From positions 200,133 to 264,132 of the forward strand of contig WARS01003208.1 in assembly GCA_008933995.1 (NCBI GenBank): a stretch of 64,000 bases of DNA, read 5' to 3'. This DNA comes from Datnioides undecimradiatus (taxonomy: Eukaryota > Chordata > Actinopteri > Lobotiformes > Datnioididae). Position numbers and translations under genes: made by a program. Shown one piece after another: positions 33,781 to 45,089 of this stretch; the first letter of the stretch is position 1, and each line of letters starts with the position of its first letter. The notes under the pieces are model-generated. The model was not told where the DNA came from. It was given only the letters and a program-made list of their open reading frames with translations, and searched no databases.

Positions 33781-36700
33781 TATTCGTTTTGTTGAGGACA
33801 CAGTTGTCTTGTTTGAATAACAATGTACAGAATAAATAATGACACACATTGTTTACCCAGCTTAAGGAAATAATGACAATGTTGCAAAGTATAATCAAAC
33901 AAAAATTGCATGTGCATATTGGATATATAAATTGCATATGATGAAATCAGGTGAGGGTAAGTTTTTACATGTCTGTAGATAACAGCAGCAGTTATCCCAA
34001 ATAAAGTTATAGTAATTCTTGTACAAAAAACAGTAGTGCCAAAGTAGCTTTTTTGATCTACCAAACAGTATTGTGCAATATTTTGACCATTTCAAACAGT
34101 GGTGATTGAGCAGCTGATTTTAAAATTGACTGTTATTACTGAAATTCAATGCAGTGCAGACTTATCAAATGAGTCTACCCTAACAAATTAAGGACCACAT
34201 TATGTTATAGATTATTGTTCATCATCATGATGATTTTCATTGTATAAAAGGAATAAAAAGCATTGGCTGAAATCTAGAAAAAAGCTAATATGCATTTGAT
34301 CATAACAATATAATAAAATACTAGTATAATGTTTCATTAGTACAGAAAAAAAAGCCATCTGGATTTCTGAGCTTGCCTGCACAGTAAACAATTGCCTGTA
34401 ATGCAACATATCTGTGGGCTAGATTAGTTTCAAACTTTACCTGAGAGTCCTCCAGCAATAATCTGAAATTCAGAATAAAGAAAGTTGATGCATTTATTTA
34501 TTCAGCCATGTTTACTCAGTTACATTTTTCCTCCAGGACATGGCTGCAGCAACTGTGAGTCTCAGCGTGGGTGGTAACCTGAGGGAGGTATGCTGTGTTG
34601 TAGTGAAGCTGCTTTTAAACACCAGCCCTTGTTCTCACTGGTTGTTTGTGTGGGGCCTTTGCTGGACCATAGCTAGGGAGACTTCACAATGCCTTCCTGT
34701 GGCAATAGAAAAGCTTTCTTATCTATTTTGGATGATACAGCCACGCACCATGAAAGACCCCCTAGCCCATGTGGATAACCAAGGTACAGAGGCCATAGAG
34801 GTTGTAGGATTTCAGAGAAAGAGGGTAAAGGTGCAAGAAGAAATTGTGAGTTATAAGTTACATAGTAGTTGTGGAAAAACTATCCAAAAACTCAAAAATG
34901 TGAATATGCCAAGCATAGTTCTAAATCTCCTACATCTAAACCCTCTAATCTACACTCTACTCGTGACTGAGATGTTTTGAATTAAATTTGTTTCTAGATC
35001 TCTGTGTAGAACATAATCTATATTCAGCTCAAGGTTTGGGTCAATAACATAACCTCAAAGCACAAGAAACCACTGAGACAGAGATATTTGATTCATGGAA
35101 AAGTGGTATAAATCTAGAGAACTTTCTGTCAAAGAACCATGGATAGAATAATTGTTTTCAATGGGAAATCTCAATGGAGTCTTCAGAGCTCATTTTGAGG
35201 CGTTTGAAGTGAGTGCTGATATTGGAGAAACTCAAGGGCAAGGAGGGAACGAGGGGCCTATCAAATGAAGAAACATGGGGCTTTCCTAAGAAATTTTAAG
35301 CAGTACTTGGTGCCATCAAATTTGTTAATAAACTGAGGCAAAGGAGGGGGATGGGAAGGGAACTCTTAAGTGAAGGAAAACCTTGTGAACATTTTTAAAA
35401 AATAGCCAACTTGCTAACAACTTGCACAGTGGTATACTGATGTGGTCTTAACAGCACAGATTTGGTATAGAACCATGTAATTCTCTTCCATACAGGACAG
35501 TTGTATGAAAAAACAGAGCTGGAAGGTGAAGAGATGAACATACCTCTATTATAAAACACAATATAAAAAAGTTGAATTTGGAAAACGATTTGGGAAAGGA
35601 TTTGTTATCAAATGTTTTGAAGGCACTCCATAGAAACAGCACAGACAGGATTTGGAAATAACTCACTTAATTCTCAAGAGGAATTTTATGTCTTGCTGAA
35701 TCTGGGCTTCAGAGGAGTCATAGCATTGTTGTCTTTCCTGAAACATCGAACTTTTATTTTAATATAAACCATAAGATATAAATGAACAAAATGGTTAAAA
35801 CTGAAAGGAAACCCTATCAAGCAGATAATGTTCTGATAACTCTAAGAAATTAAGCTGCTACGATCAAACAAAAATCTAGGCAGCTTAATGAATCTGTCTG
35901 GAATATGAAGAAACTTTTTTTTTCAATCATAGCTATGACAGAATTGTCACAGTTTGTTTGAAGTCTGCAGCAGGACTCAACAAGGGACCCTGAATGAGTG
36001 AATAAAACATGCTGCTTTACTTTGCAGTACTAGTTAATAGGGCAGAATTCTGATCAAAGAACATTAGCTTTGATTAATCAATTAATACCCTGGTGACCTC
36101 GGTCCTATCTATTGATCTGCAAGCTGTATGGAGGTCAGCATTTGACTAAGCAGCATGTGAAATGCGCAGCTGTATTTTTCACACTAGCCTGCTCAAGAAA
36201 AAAAACAGCTTTCATTGATTTTCCTTTCATTTCTTTAAATTGTTCATATCTATAGGGATGGTTAAAGTAAAAATCTCTAGCTGAGAAAACCAGTATATTT
36301 AGAATTACAGAAGCATTAGTAGTTTCAATATCAGGCTATATCAGACTTTGAACAATAGGACAATTGCTATATGTAATGCTACACAATGTTCCAAGTTTGT
36401 CTTGTAGACATTAGACATTAGAAGTCTGTCTTAATTTCACTTTTATTTATATAAATGAGTAAACAGTTTTAATAATTGTAGTCTTTCTGCAAACTGCAAA
36501 AAGTTGGCACTGAATACATTTGCAACACATTCACTGGTGATGGACAAACATAGATGTAACACTGATTGCTCTTTGGTGATATGGTAAATAGATGGTTAAA
36601 TAGCAACTGTGAGAAGAATAAAGAGGTATCAAAGATACCCATTAAGAGGTTCAAAATTATTTCTAAATACAGTAATGTTCAAACTGTACAAGAAGGTGTG

Positions 36701-37480
36701 GGTGTCTATACAGTCATGAGAGTACCCAACCTTACTGTGATAACAAAACTCTCCACTCAACTTAAAAGTGTGTTTAGTAAATGTGCTCAGATGTATTTTG
36801 CTGATAAATAGTTCCAACACAGAATTCCTTCTCAAACCACAAACTAGATTTTTTAAACTTCTATTTGTGTGCATATTGAACAATATTCATATTAAATATC
36901 AAACCAGATACACCATGTTAATCAGTGAGCTTTAGAGGTTGCATTTCATACAGACATATGACATGTACTGGGCTTTCAACTAACTCCAATATAAACCCAT
37001 CTGCAGCAATTTTAGATGCTTAGTGCAAATCAGGTCACATGATATATTAAGCAACAAAGTCAGCAGGAGGTTAGGGTAGTTGGATGGGTCAAACACAAGA
37101 CTTCTACCCATTAGATCATTTTCATTTCTAGTTAAAAAACAAAATAATTTGGCAATATTGGTTTATCTTAATTAATTAATCTTAATTTGACCAAACATCA
37201 TATGACCTTACTGGCATCATTCACTTAACTGATGTAACTGATGTATCTGTTTTAATCCAAACGGCAATCTTTTCCTAAACCTTAGCAAAACTCACTGTTT
37301 CCTCCTGCCAGGGTAGGTTAACTATTTCCTGACTCTAGCTCCATACTCAACACAGAGTGTATATTTGAATCTCAATGCAATGTCATAGTGACGGCATGGA
37401 CTGAACATTGTTTAATAATTATACTCCTGAATAGTGTTAGTGAAGCAGTGGAGGAAGGCAAAACTATAGAAGCAATATGG
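33781..37480. other. Gene-poor AT-rich intergenic DNA
   Basis: No convincing gene. The longest open frame (34540-34980, 146 codons) has no recognisable domain, and its codons read like random AT-rich DNA. No transposon ends were recognised. Confidence 0.55.
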
Positions 37481-37489
37481 AGAACTTTC

Positions 37490-38890
37490 TGCCTCTCTGG
37501 AAATACAGATTGTTTAAAACACTGCAGGGGTGATCACTAGACAGCTCATTGAAGTGCTCAAAGGTTTCATTGCAAAGATGCATTGCATCTCTTAATACCC
37601 CGCTTGGTGGCATTGTTGCTTTTCATGTGGTACCATTTTCTCAGAAAATGCAAATGAGTGTTATTTCAAATGACAAGGAAAGTAAACTTCTTTTCTGAGT
37701 TGAGTGTGCAAGGTTCCCTGTGGGGGACAGGAAGCAGAGAAAACCCTGCTCTAATTCTGTCATTGTCAAACTTTGACATAAGCGATTGTTCAGTTGCTTT
37801 TGTTGAGTGATACAACGGGTAACAGGGTCCCAATACCACTACGTTAATTTTTTAAAAGAAAGCTCAAGACATGTATTCCTTGAAGAAATGTTTGGCACTG
37901 CTTATGCTAAATATTATAACATTCTGGCATTGATGCCTTTTGTTTTTTTTCCTCTTTTATCTACGCTTATCCACAGGAGGCCTTTACCTTTGCCACTGAG
38001 CCTCATAACAGCATCTCAGAAATAATTCAACTAGCTGTTTTTTAAAAAAAAAATGAAACACTAAGACAAGTAGGAAGAATTTAGATTCAAGATCAAAGTT
38101 TGCAGCTGTCTCTTCAGCAACGGTGATGGCTGATTTCTCCATCTTTCTTTCTGACAATACATGATGATCAAGCACACTGTTTTGTTAAAATGCCTGTCCT
38201 GAATTCACTGTTCACACACACTTGTAAATATGCAGCCATGTGTGTTGTTGGCAGATCTTGGGAATTAAGTGTCAAGTTGAGTGATGTTTTCTGATTACTG
38301 AAGCCACACAATAGATTTATAACATTCTGCCACAGCAGTAGAGCAGGTTTATCATTGTGAATAACGTACATACATTATGAGCAACGGCTATTTTGTCACT
38401 AGTACTTTTTGTTTTCAATGATATGAGCTGGACCTCAGGCTTGATGCCAATTTCACAACATTAACACTTAACACACTTTTATGGAGCCAGATTACTACAG
38501 ATGGAAGAAGTTTCTTAGATTTTGAGGTACTTTTTCTTTTTCTCCCCAGTTACATAAATCTGGGGAGAAATCTGGATGATAAATTTCACAGGAAAAAAGT
38601 TCTTTAATTTCATCAGCACTCCTGACTGACAAGCATCATTATGGATAAAATTATCTTGGTAATTATCTTGCCCAACGGAGATTTATATCCCTTTGTGAGG
38701 GCAAAGAGGAAAAGCATGGAATGTTGAGCTGCAGTTACATGCCTCTGCAGCATAGACAGAAAGTGCTTTGTTAAAATAGTGCCCTAATGAGGTGCTCTCA
38801 CCCAATCTTGCTGTGTAGGATGTGTGCTTAGCCTGATCATCCAGAGTACTTTGCTTTGGGCCTGGCAAACAGTGTTGAAGACAGCCTACC
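37490..38890. promoter_or_regulatory. Candidate regulatory DNA (two non-repetitive blocks)
   Basis: Blocks at about 37490-37700 (with an ATGCAAAT octamer near 37649) and about 38660-38890 (with TAATGAGGTG and TGATCATCCAG) are non-repetitive and closer to balanced base composition than their surroundings. They resemble vertebrate noncoding conserved elements. Conservation is untested; inference only. Confidence 0.3.
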
Positions 38891-39479
38891 AACAGTTTTT
38901 GTTCAGTTTTGTTTATGTTAGGAAGCCTATTAAAAATGTTGTTGTAGTATGAAAATATGAAATATGAAAACAAAGTAAATGAAAATCACTGTCTTTTTTT
39001 AAAAAAAACAACCCCAAAACAAGCCAGTTTTCTCACGTTTTAGCACTAAAGATGACATAAACCTGACTATGTCTTTAAATTGAGTTTGTGTGGGTTGTTG
39101 TTTAGCTGAAGTTGATTCAGTTTCCTCAGATTCCTCAGTTTGCTTGACATGCCAAATTTAAAATGATTATATCTTACTGACATACATTAGCATTAGTACA
39201 TATTTAGCATGGCTACCACTACCACAGAGTACTATTCAGCTGTGAAACAAGCTCACTATATACATATATATAGTAAACTCAAGCTCTTTTAATGTCTGGA
39301 AAAATGCATTTAATTGCATTTCAATTCAGAACAGTAGAAAAAGAAATATCCCTGGCCTAAACTGAACAGACCTAAAATTAAAGTGCCATTTTAAGTACTT
39401 TAAGTACTTTTTCAGGAAAGTATTGACTTTAAACTCCAAGTACCCTTAGCACAAATTATTTTGTACATTAGGCTATAAC

Positions 39480-39858
39480 AAATTTGGTCCTGAAGCCAGT
39501 CATTTGATCGAGTTTGGGCTGCCGACACCTCTTGTTCATACTTGGACTGGGACTGCTAGCACTAACAGCTCCGGCGGTTTCTGTGCTCGCTGCAACATGC
39601 TTTGCATTTAGATGGTAGTGCAGGGTTGACGTGAATCAGTCCTAGCAACACACTTTTATCCAATTCCTCCTTTTTGGCAGCCGTTAGCCGAGCTCTGACG
39701 TGTGCATCAGTGTAATCGGTGTACTCAGAAATCGTGCACTGACAAACGTTCTGCTTTGTTTGAAATGCAAACTGCGGTTAAATGCGTTAATTTTTTTAAC
39801 GCGTTAATTTTTTGTAATTAATTAATCATAATTAACGCGTTAAAGTCCCACCCCTAAT
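39480..39858 (-). mobile_element. hAT-like element end (ZBED-type), minus orientation
   Basis: Read on the minus strand, the segment starts AGGGGTGGGACTTTAACGCG. It continues with repeated TTAACGCGTTAA words and then a moderately GC-rich stretch. This is the look of the 5' end of a common fish hAT family with AGGGGTGGGA termini. The other end and the transposase were not found, so it is a fragment. Confidence 0.45.
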
Positions 39859-40185
39859 AGATATATAGATAGATACAGATCCAAGACTATGCATTATCAT
39901 ATCTATCTGCCCACTATCTATCTGCCCACTAACAAGGGAGACACATCTCCCAGCATGCAATAGAGAAAATAATGCTTATTCATGAAAATGAACTGAATAG
40001 CCAGCTGAAGGCCTAGAGTAAAGTAAAGACAAGGAATGCTTGATGCCACACCCAGAAACATTTAGAACCCAAAGAAGGGACAGCTCATTTAGGTTGTGTA
40101 TACATTTCTGCCTGTCAACCTTCTTTAAAGTATTAGTACAAGATGTTGCTCTTAGCAATATGCCTCCCTCACAGTGTATGCTACA
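39859..40185. other. Intergenic sequence with TAGATA/TCTATC simple repeat
   Basis: Short tetranucleotide-like repeats (TATCTGCCCAC twice near 39902-39928) are followed by unremarkable sequence. No gene. Confidence 0.5.
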
Positions 40186-40189
40186 CAGA

Positions 40190-40445
40190 TTAGAAATAAC
40201 TGGACAAGCACAGTCAAGCTGGTGGTGTAGACAGGGCAGCTGGCTGACTTGTTTCTCGCAGTAGTTTGACGGTGCTGCTCTGAGAGATCACTGGAGCCGC
40301 AGAACACTAGAAGTTTTCAACACAACACAAAGTCAGCAATGAAGCACTCATCTGAACTGAGTATCTGAACACAAGGAATGGAAAGGGTCAACTTAAAATT
40401 AGGTAGCAGATTTACTGTCAGCACAAGAAGTCGTGGGAGAATAAG
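40190..40445 (+). mobile_element. LTR-element leader/gag-like fragment (fossil), copy 1
   Basis: The stretch is clearly homologous to 62075-62300, sharing AGCTGGTGGTGT-type, TCACTGGAGC(C/T)GCAGAA, GTCAGCAA(T/C), AAAGCACTC, GAACACAAGGAATG and TACTGTCA blocks in the same order. The second copy precedes Gypsy gag and pol remains, so this is probably an isolated 5' internal fragment of the same family. Broken, old. Confidence 0.5.
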
Positions 40446-40618
40446 ACTTAGTTCTATCACATGTGGTGCCATGCAGTTTTCTCTATCTGGCAGTGCAGTA
40501 GAAGAAAGACTGGACTTTTATAGTGGAGTTGATGAGGTGGAGGAGGCCCTATACTAGATGCTGTTTGGGGGCCCCTAGTTTGTCAAACTACGATGGAGAG
40601 ATTCCCAACCCTTTAGAT

Positions 40619-41524
40619 CAGGGGTCACCAACGCGGTGCCCAAGGTCGCCCGCAGCGATCACGTGAGTCGCCCGCCGGACTGTTCTAAAAATAGCACTAG
40701 CCCAGGGGTTGCCAACACATAGCCCAGTGTCTCGCCAAGGGGTCAATAATATAATAAGACAAATTTGATTTGTCACTTGGTAAAACCGGTCTAAATTTCC
40801 ATCCAATCAAAATTATAGGTGCCCCGACCCCTGCCCGAGATGAAACGATTGTTTGTCAACTAGCCGTCAATCAAACATTTCCGCTGTGCTGCTGTCAGTC
40901 ACTGGAGCAGGTGGGGGGCAGGCTGCCACCGTGCCAGGCAGTTAGCGGGCTAGCCTAGCAACAATGACAGCAGCAGAGTTCAGAAACGGCCCTTAACTGA
41001 TGGCGGGATCATTAAAGAGGCTCTGACCGCTGTGGCGGAGTCATTATTCCAGGACCATAAAATTAAGACGGAGAGTCTGTCCGCTATTGGTGTCTAGCTT
41101 GGTGTGAACACTGTGCCGCGGAGGGTGTGTGCGCTGTCTGCGGATGCGGTCAGACAGCTGGAGTCGGACCTGAACAGGTGCTTCTGGTTTTCACTCCAGT
41201 GTGATGAGTCTGTGGCCTCCAGTGATATAGCATTGTTTTCACACGGATGCTGTTTGCACAAATGAACATACTGCTGTATATTATTTGGTTTTTTGATACA
41301 GTATTCCATTTCATAATTTTTGAAATAGAACATAGAAATAGAATACAACATGCACATGCTTATGAATTTAAGTTATTATACACAATATGCGTTCTGTATT
41401 ATCATTTTTGAATGTGTTATATGCAAAACAAGCATATTCACTTGTTCTATATGGAAATTAGCTATGTGAATAAATGTTACTAAACATGAGTAGCTCTCAG
41501 AATATAAAAGGTTGGAGACCCCTG
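40619..41524 (+). mobile_element. hAT-family DNA transposon with perfect 8-bp target duplication
   Basis: The ends are CAGGGGTCACCAAC at 40619 and the complement of CAGGGGTCTCCAACC ending at 41524. The direct repeat CTTTAGAT flanks both sides (40611-40618 and 41525-41532), the 8-bp duplication expected for hAT. The 906-bp length is far below that of autonomous members, so it is internally deleted. A piece of transposase survives inside. Confidence 0.96.
40985..41240 (+). pseudogene. hAT transposase fragment
   Basis: Plus-strand reading gives IIKEALTAVAESLFQDHK-like sequence, then LSADAVRQLESDLNRC and FSLQCDESVASSD. The last resembles the FSLALDEST block that precedes the catalytic domain in ZBED/Charlie-type hAT transposases. 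One stop lies in the middle, and everything downstream has been deleted. Confidence 0.6.
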
Positions 41525-41532
41525 CTTTAGAT

Positions 41533-42425
41533 GATTCATGAAGATACCACAATCTATTACACTTCACGAGCACAACAGGCTACAGTCATGATAACCTCTC
41601 ATATTAAAATTAAACATCTTAAGTTGAGCTACTCAGGCAAGTTAAACTCATAAAAAATGATAATACAAGGAAAAACACCCCAATCCTTTATATGTCATAA
41701 AACAGATATGTTTAAAAATGTTTAATTTACAATTTGAAATCCCGGACTATAAATACAATTAACCAGCATCTATTTTAAAGTGCAACAATAAAAACAAGCC
41801 AACACTAAAAATAATACTACAGTCACAGTCTCACACTCATCAACATCACACTTATGTATTTAACATCAGGAGGAGGTCCTGAGGAAGGTCCTGGCTTCCT
41901 GGTCAGGAAGTTCTGAAGACCCCTCTACTTCAATGCCTGTAGCTCCAAAACATTTAAGAATTTCTCCTGCAAAGACAAAGCTCCTCAGATTACCAAGCAA
42001 ATTAGATCATAATGGGTAGTTATCATGATGGGTAGTTATCAATCATTCCCATCATACCTGTTGGCGGCCCGCAGTCACTCACTGTGGGACAGTGCAGTAC
42101 ACCGATTTTGACATAATTATGCCATAAAACCCCTAGCCACAGCTTATCACTGCAGCTTATTTTATTTATATCCTACATTTATTTTTTTAAGCATATAAAG
42201 GATATAATAAACACATGAGATAGCTACAGATAAAGACAGCTCATTTTAATTCTCCTCATATGAGTCTGAACTTGCAGCTTTGGGGCCCCCTGTTGGCTGA
42301 GGGGCCCTAAGCATTCACATAGTGCGCATATAGCAAGAAACAGCTCTGATCCCATGGAGATAGGCGTGCCTTGTTGCTGCTCTAGGAACAGCTAGCCATA
42401 CCCCCATGCATACACACACAGCCTG
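41533..42425. other. Intergenic sequence
   Basis: No gene recognised. Two adjacent near-copies of ATGGGTAGTTATCA lie at 42010-42041. A block GGGGCCCCCTGTTGGCTGAGG at about 42281 looks repeat-derived. Otherwise AT-rich. Confidence 0.45.
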
Positions 42426-42426
42426 T

Positions 42427-42650
42427 AGGACCTGAAAGGGGAGGGAGAAGGAGAGGAGAACAGAGACAACCAAAAACAGAAAACTGTGCCAGAACACAAC
42501 AGAATCATCACAAACTCATTTATATCAGAACTAATAACAGGACCTGAAAGGGGAGGGATAAGGAGAGGAGAACAGAGACAACCAAAAACAGAAAACTGTG
42601 CCAGAACACAACAGAATCATCACAAACTCATTTATATCAGTATATAACTA
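42427..42650. repeat. 112-bp tandem duplication
   Basis: Copy 1 (42427-42538) and copy 2 (42539-42650) differ at very few positions. Both contain GGGGAGGGA...GAGAACAGAGACAACC and end with CATTTATATCAG-type sequence. The near identity indicates a recent duplication. Confidence 0.93.
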
Positions 42651-42678
42651 ATAACTAATAACAGGGCACTACTCCAGA

Positions 42679-42800
42679 GATTGACTATGTCAATGATTCC
42701 AACATTGACTATGTCAATGATTCCAACATTGACTATGTCAGTGATTCCAACATTGACTATGTCAGTGATTCCAACATTGACTATGTCAATGATTCCAACA
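42679..42800 (+). repeat. 24-bp minisatellite, five units
   Basis: Five consecutive units of ATTGACTATGTCARTGATTC plus CAAC differ only by an A/G at one position (units 3 and 4 carry G). Because 24 is divisible by three, they give a repeated eight-residue frame, but there is no sign of a gene. Confidence 0.95.
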
Positions 42801-42814
42801 GGAATCAGATGTTG

Positions 42815-42858
42815 TCCTAGATGTTGTTATTGTGTCTCCACAATAACAACATCTAGGA
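42815..42858. repeat. Perfect 20-bp hairpin next to the minisatellite
   Basis: The arm TCCTAGATGTTGTTATTGTG (42815-42834), a loop TCTC, and the exact reverse complement (42839-42858). A smaller palindrome, GATTCCAACAGGAATC, lies at 42791-42806, at the edge of the last minisatellite unit. Confidence 0.92.
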
Positions 42859-42869
42859 GTCAATGTAGT

Positions 42870-43680
42870 GATTGTTTGACTAATAACAGCTTTTGCAACA
42901 AAAGCTCTTTTTACATACATCCTTAATAGATCAGAAAAGAGATCCTAACAATCAGGGAAATTTGTTTATGTCAATCACACTACTGGAACTGTATGAATTA
43001 TTGGGCATCAAATCAATTCAGAATAGAACTGCATATTGCCTTTTTTATCAGTTGCCCTAAATGCTCAGACAAGTGTGTGATCTTCCTGACGTATAACAAA
43101 CAAAAAAGAAAAGAACCCTGAAATAATTCACTATTAGTAACATAAAAAAATTAACACAAAACAATGCAAAACAAAACAAACAAAAAGACTACCAAACCAT
43201 GATTACATAAGCCTGCAAATCCTACTCAGCTAATACTTTTTAAAAGGACCTTCAGCAATGATTACAGCAGCAAGTCTTTAAAAATTAGTCTTTATTAATT
43301 GTTGGGTAACTCTAGACTTATATCGCCAACCTTCTTTGCAAAAAGGTAATATTCCTTCAAACTGCATGGTAATCTCTTGTGTACAACACTTTTACATGCG
43401 TGAATACATCTTTTGGCATAATTGTTGAATGGCTCTTTGGTCAAAAAGCTAACCCATATGCAAGACATGTGCAGGATATGGGAGATTGTTGTCACACGCA
43501 GGACTAAGCAGTTCCTGACAAATATTTTTGCATTTCCTTCAGTCTTGCTGTTGGCCAGTTTACTGGTAGAGTCATTAACAAGTTTTTTTCCCTTCATCTT
43601 TTCCAATTTTTTTTCAAATAAGCTTTGAGCAGATCTTAAAGATCTTAATTAATGTGACAGGGATACAACATTTGTTGTAA
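42870..43680. other. Intergenic sequence, nothing recognised
   Basis: AT-rich. The 103-codon minus-strand frame at 43295-43606 shows no recognisable domain. Confidence 0.5.
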
Positions 43681-43689
43681 ATATTGTAG

Positions 43690-44200
43690 TAAATATTCAG
43701 GGATACTGATGTAGAGGCAAGGTTTTGAGCAAGTAGCCTTTCTCCGTACACAGAATGAATAGCAGGTTTATTGGGTTCACGGAACTGCAAGGAATTTCAA
43801 ATAGTTTGCAAGGATAATAAACAGATAGCAGTGAAATGCAGTGTGTCATTGAAGTAAGGGGTCATGGCGATGAGATCAAATCTGTGGGAGTGAAAGAAGC
43901 AGCAAGAACACGGCTTCTGGTGTCCAGGCAATACAAGGATGTTATATCTGGAGTAGAGGCAGGCTGACAGCAAGTCTGAGGTAAGGCAGCGGTCTTGAGG
44001 ATGTTGTGGAGTACCCAGCAGTTCCACCATGAGCAAACACTTTGCAACAGTGGCAAGGAAAAACTTCCTTTTAACAGGCAGAAACCTTGAGCAGAACCTA
44101 GCTCTAGGTAGGCAGCCATCTGCCTTCACCAGCTGGGGGAAAGGGAGAGAGAGAGAGAGAGAGAATGAGGGAGATGATGATGAGACTGAATGACGGTAAG
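43690..44200 (-). repeat. Fish interspersed repeat of unknown class
   Basis: The block around 44050-44130 (GGCAAGGAAAAACTTCC, TTTTAACAGGCAGAAACC, GCAGCCATCTGCCT) belongs to a sequence I recognise as widespread in fish genomes. I cannot assign it to a transposon class. A GTTTATTGGGTTCAC stretch at about 43770 looks like the minus-strand polyadenylation region of an element. A GA microsatellite follows. Confidence 0.4.
44143..44165. repeat. (GA)n microsatellite
   Basis: An AGAGAG run of about 20 bases closes the preceding repeat. Confidence 0.9.
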
Positions 44201-44830
44201 GTTATACTGAACTCAAAGTGCATTTAGCGAGGGATCTTCGAAGCTCATTGGCAAGATGAAAGGACTAAAGGTGCTACACCACCGATGGAGCTTCAGGAAC
44301 TGGCCATTGAGTTTTTAAGCCTTTGTTGATGTCTATAATAGCAAGGTTATCTGTGTATGTGAGGCCTGATTCTCTGGCATCTCTGTGCTGTTCATGGCCC
44401 TTAGAATAGCTGTGGCTATTATGTTATTGCTCCCTACGATAGCAGAGAAAGCTGCCTAGCTTTCTCTTGTGAGCTGCTGGGGTCATTCTGCAAACCCCCA
44501 AACCCGTCATTCAACAAATGGATTTGGTTATTTTTAGGGAGGAAAGTGATCCTGTTCCAGTTGTCGTGGGAGTTGGGCAGTTGATGGAGTTTGCCATGGC
44601 TTGGACTGTTGAGAAAGACACAAGTTGAGAGTGAATTGACTTCTTTAATTAGTGACTGGATCTATAGATACCAGTTAATATTCTGGTTGATATTTTGCAC
44701 ATGAAAGAGATGCACCTTTAAATTGACATTGCAGGGTGGGAACCCTTCTCTAATTCCCTTGCTGAGAAGATTGTTTAAAGAGCTGCTTAAGCCGGAATGT
44801 TACCGGGTGTAGGCATACAGGTCTAGGCGT
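44200..44830. other. Intergenic sequence, nothing recognised
   Basis: No gene or element end recognised in this stretch of mixed composition. Confidence 0.45.
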
Positions 44831-44839
44831 CCTGATGCT

Positions 44840-45085
44840 GGGAGCTCCAGCTAGCTCTGACTGCTGTGGATGGTGGGTGTGGGTAGCTGGGACCGCTGGC
44901 ATCCTGGTGCCAGGATCGCCAGCTGAAGCTGCCTGTTGCAGCTGGTGAATGTGGGCAGCAGGGAGTGCTGGCATCCCGGTGCCAGGAGCCCTGACTAAAT
45001 AAGCTGTTGTGTTTTTAGTGAATGTGGGTAGCTGGGAGTGCTGACACACCAGTGCCAGGAGCCCCAACTAAGCTGGCTGCGGTGG
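44840..45085 (-). repeat. 72-bp minisatellite, about three and a half units
   Basis: Units share GGTGCCAGGA, GAATGTGGGYAGC and GGGAGYGCTGRCA blocks. On the minus strand they give a 24-residue repeat (APGTGMPALPAAHIHQLQQA and DPGTRMPAVPATHTHHPQQS) that stays open for 105 codons. Unit length divisible by three and an open frame suggest that it once lay in a coding region, probably of an LTR-type element. No family could be assigned. Confidence 0.6.
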
Positions 45086-45089
45086 TTAA

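Noticed and set aside
34540-34980. 146-codon open frame on the + strand in the gene desert
   Set aside because: No domain, no splice partners, and the residue make-up looks like translated AT-rich DNA.
42679-42800. CRISPR-like repeat array
   Set aside because: Five directly adjacent 24-bp units without spacers in vertebrate DNA make a minisatellite.
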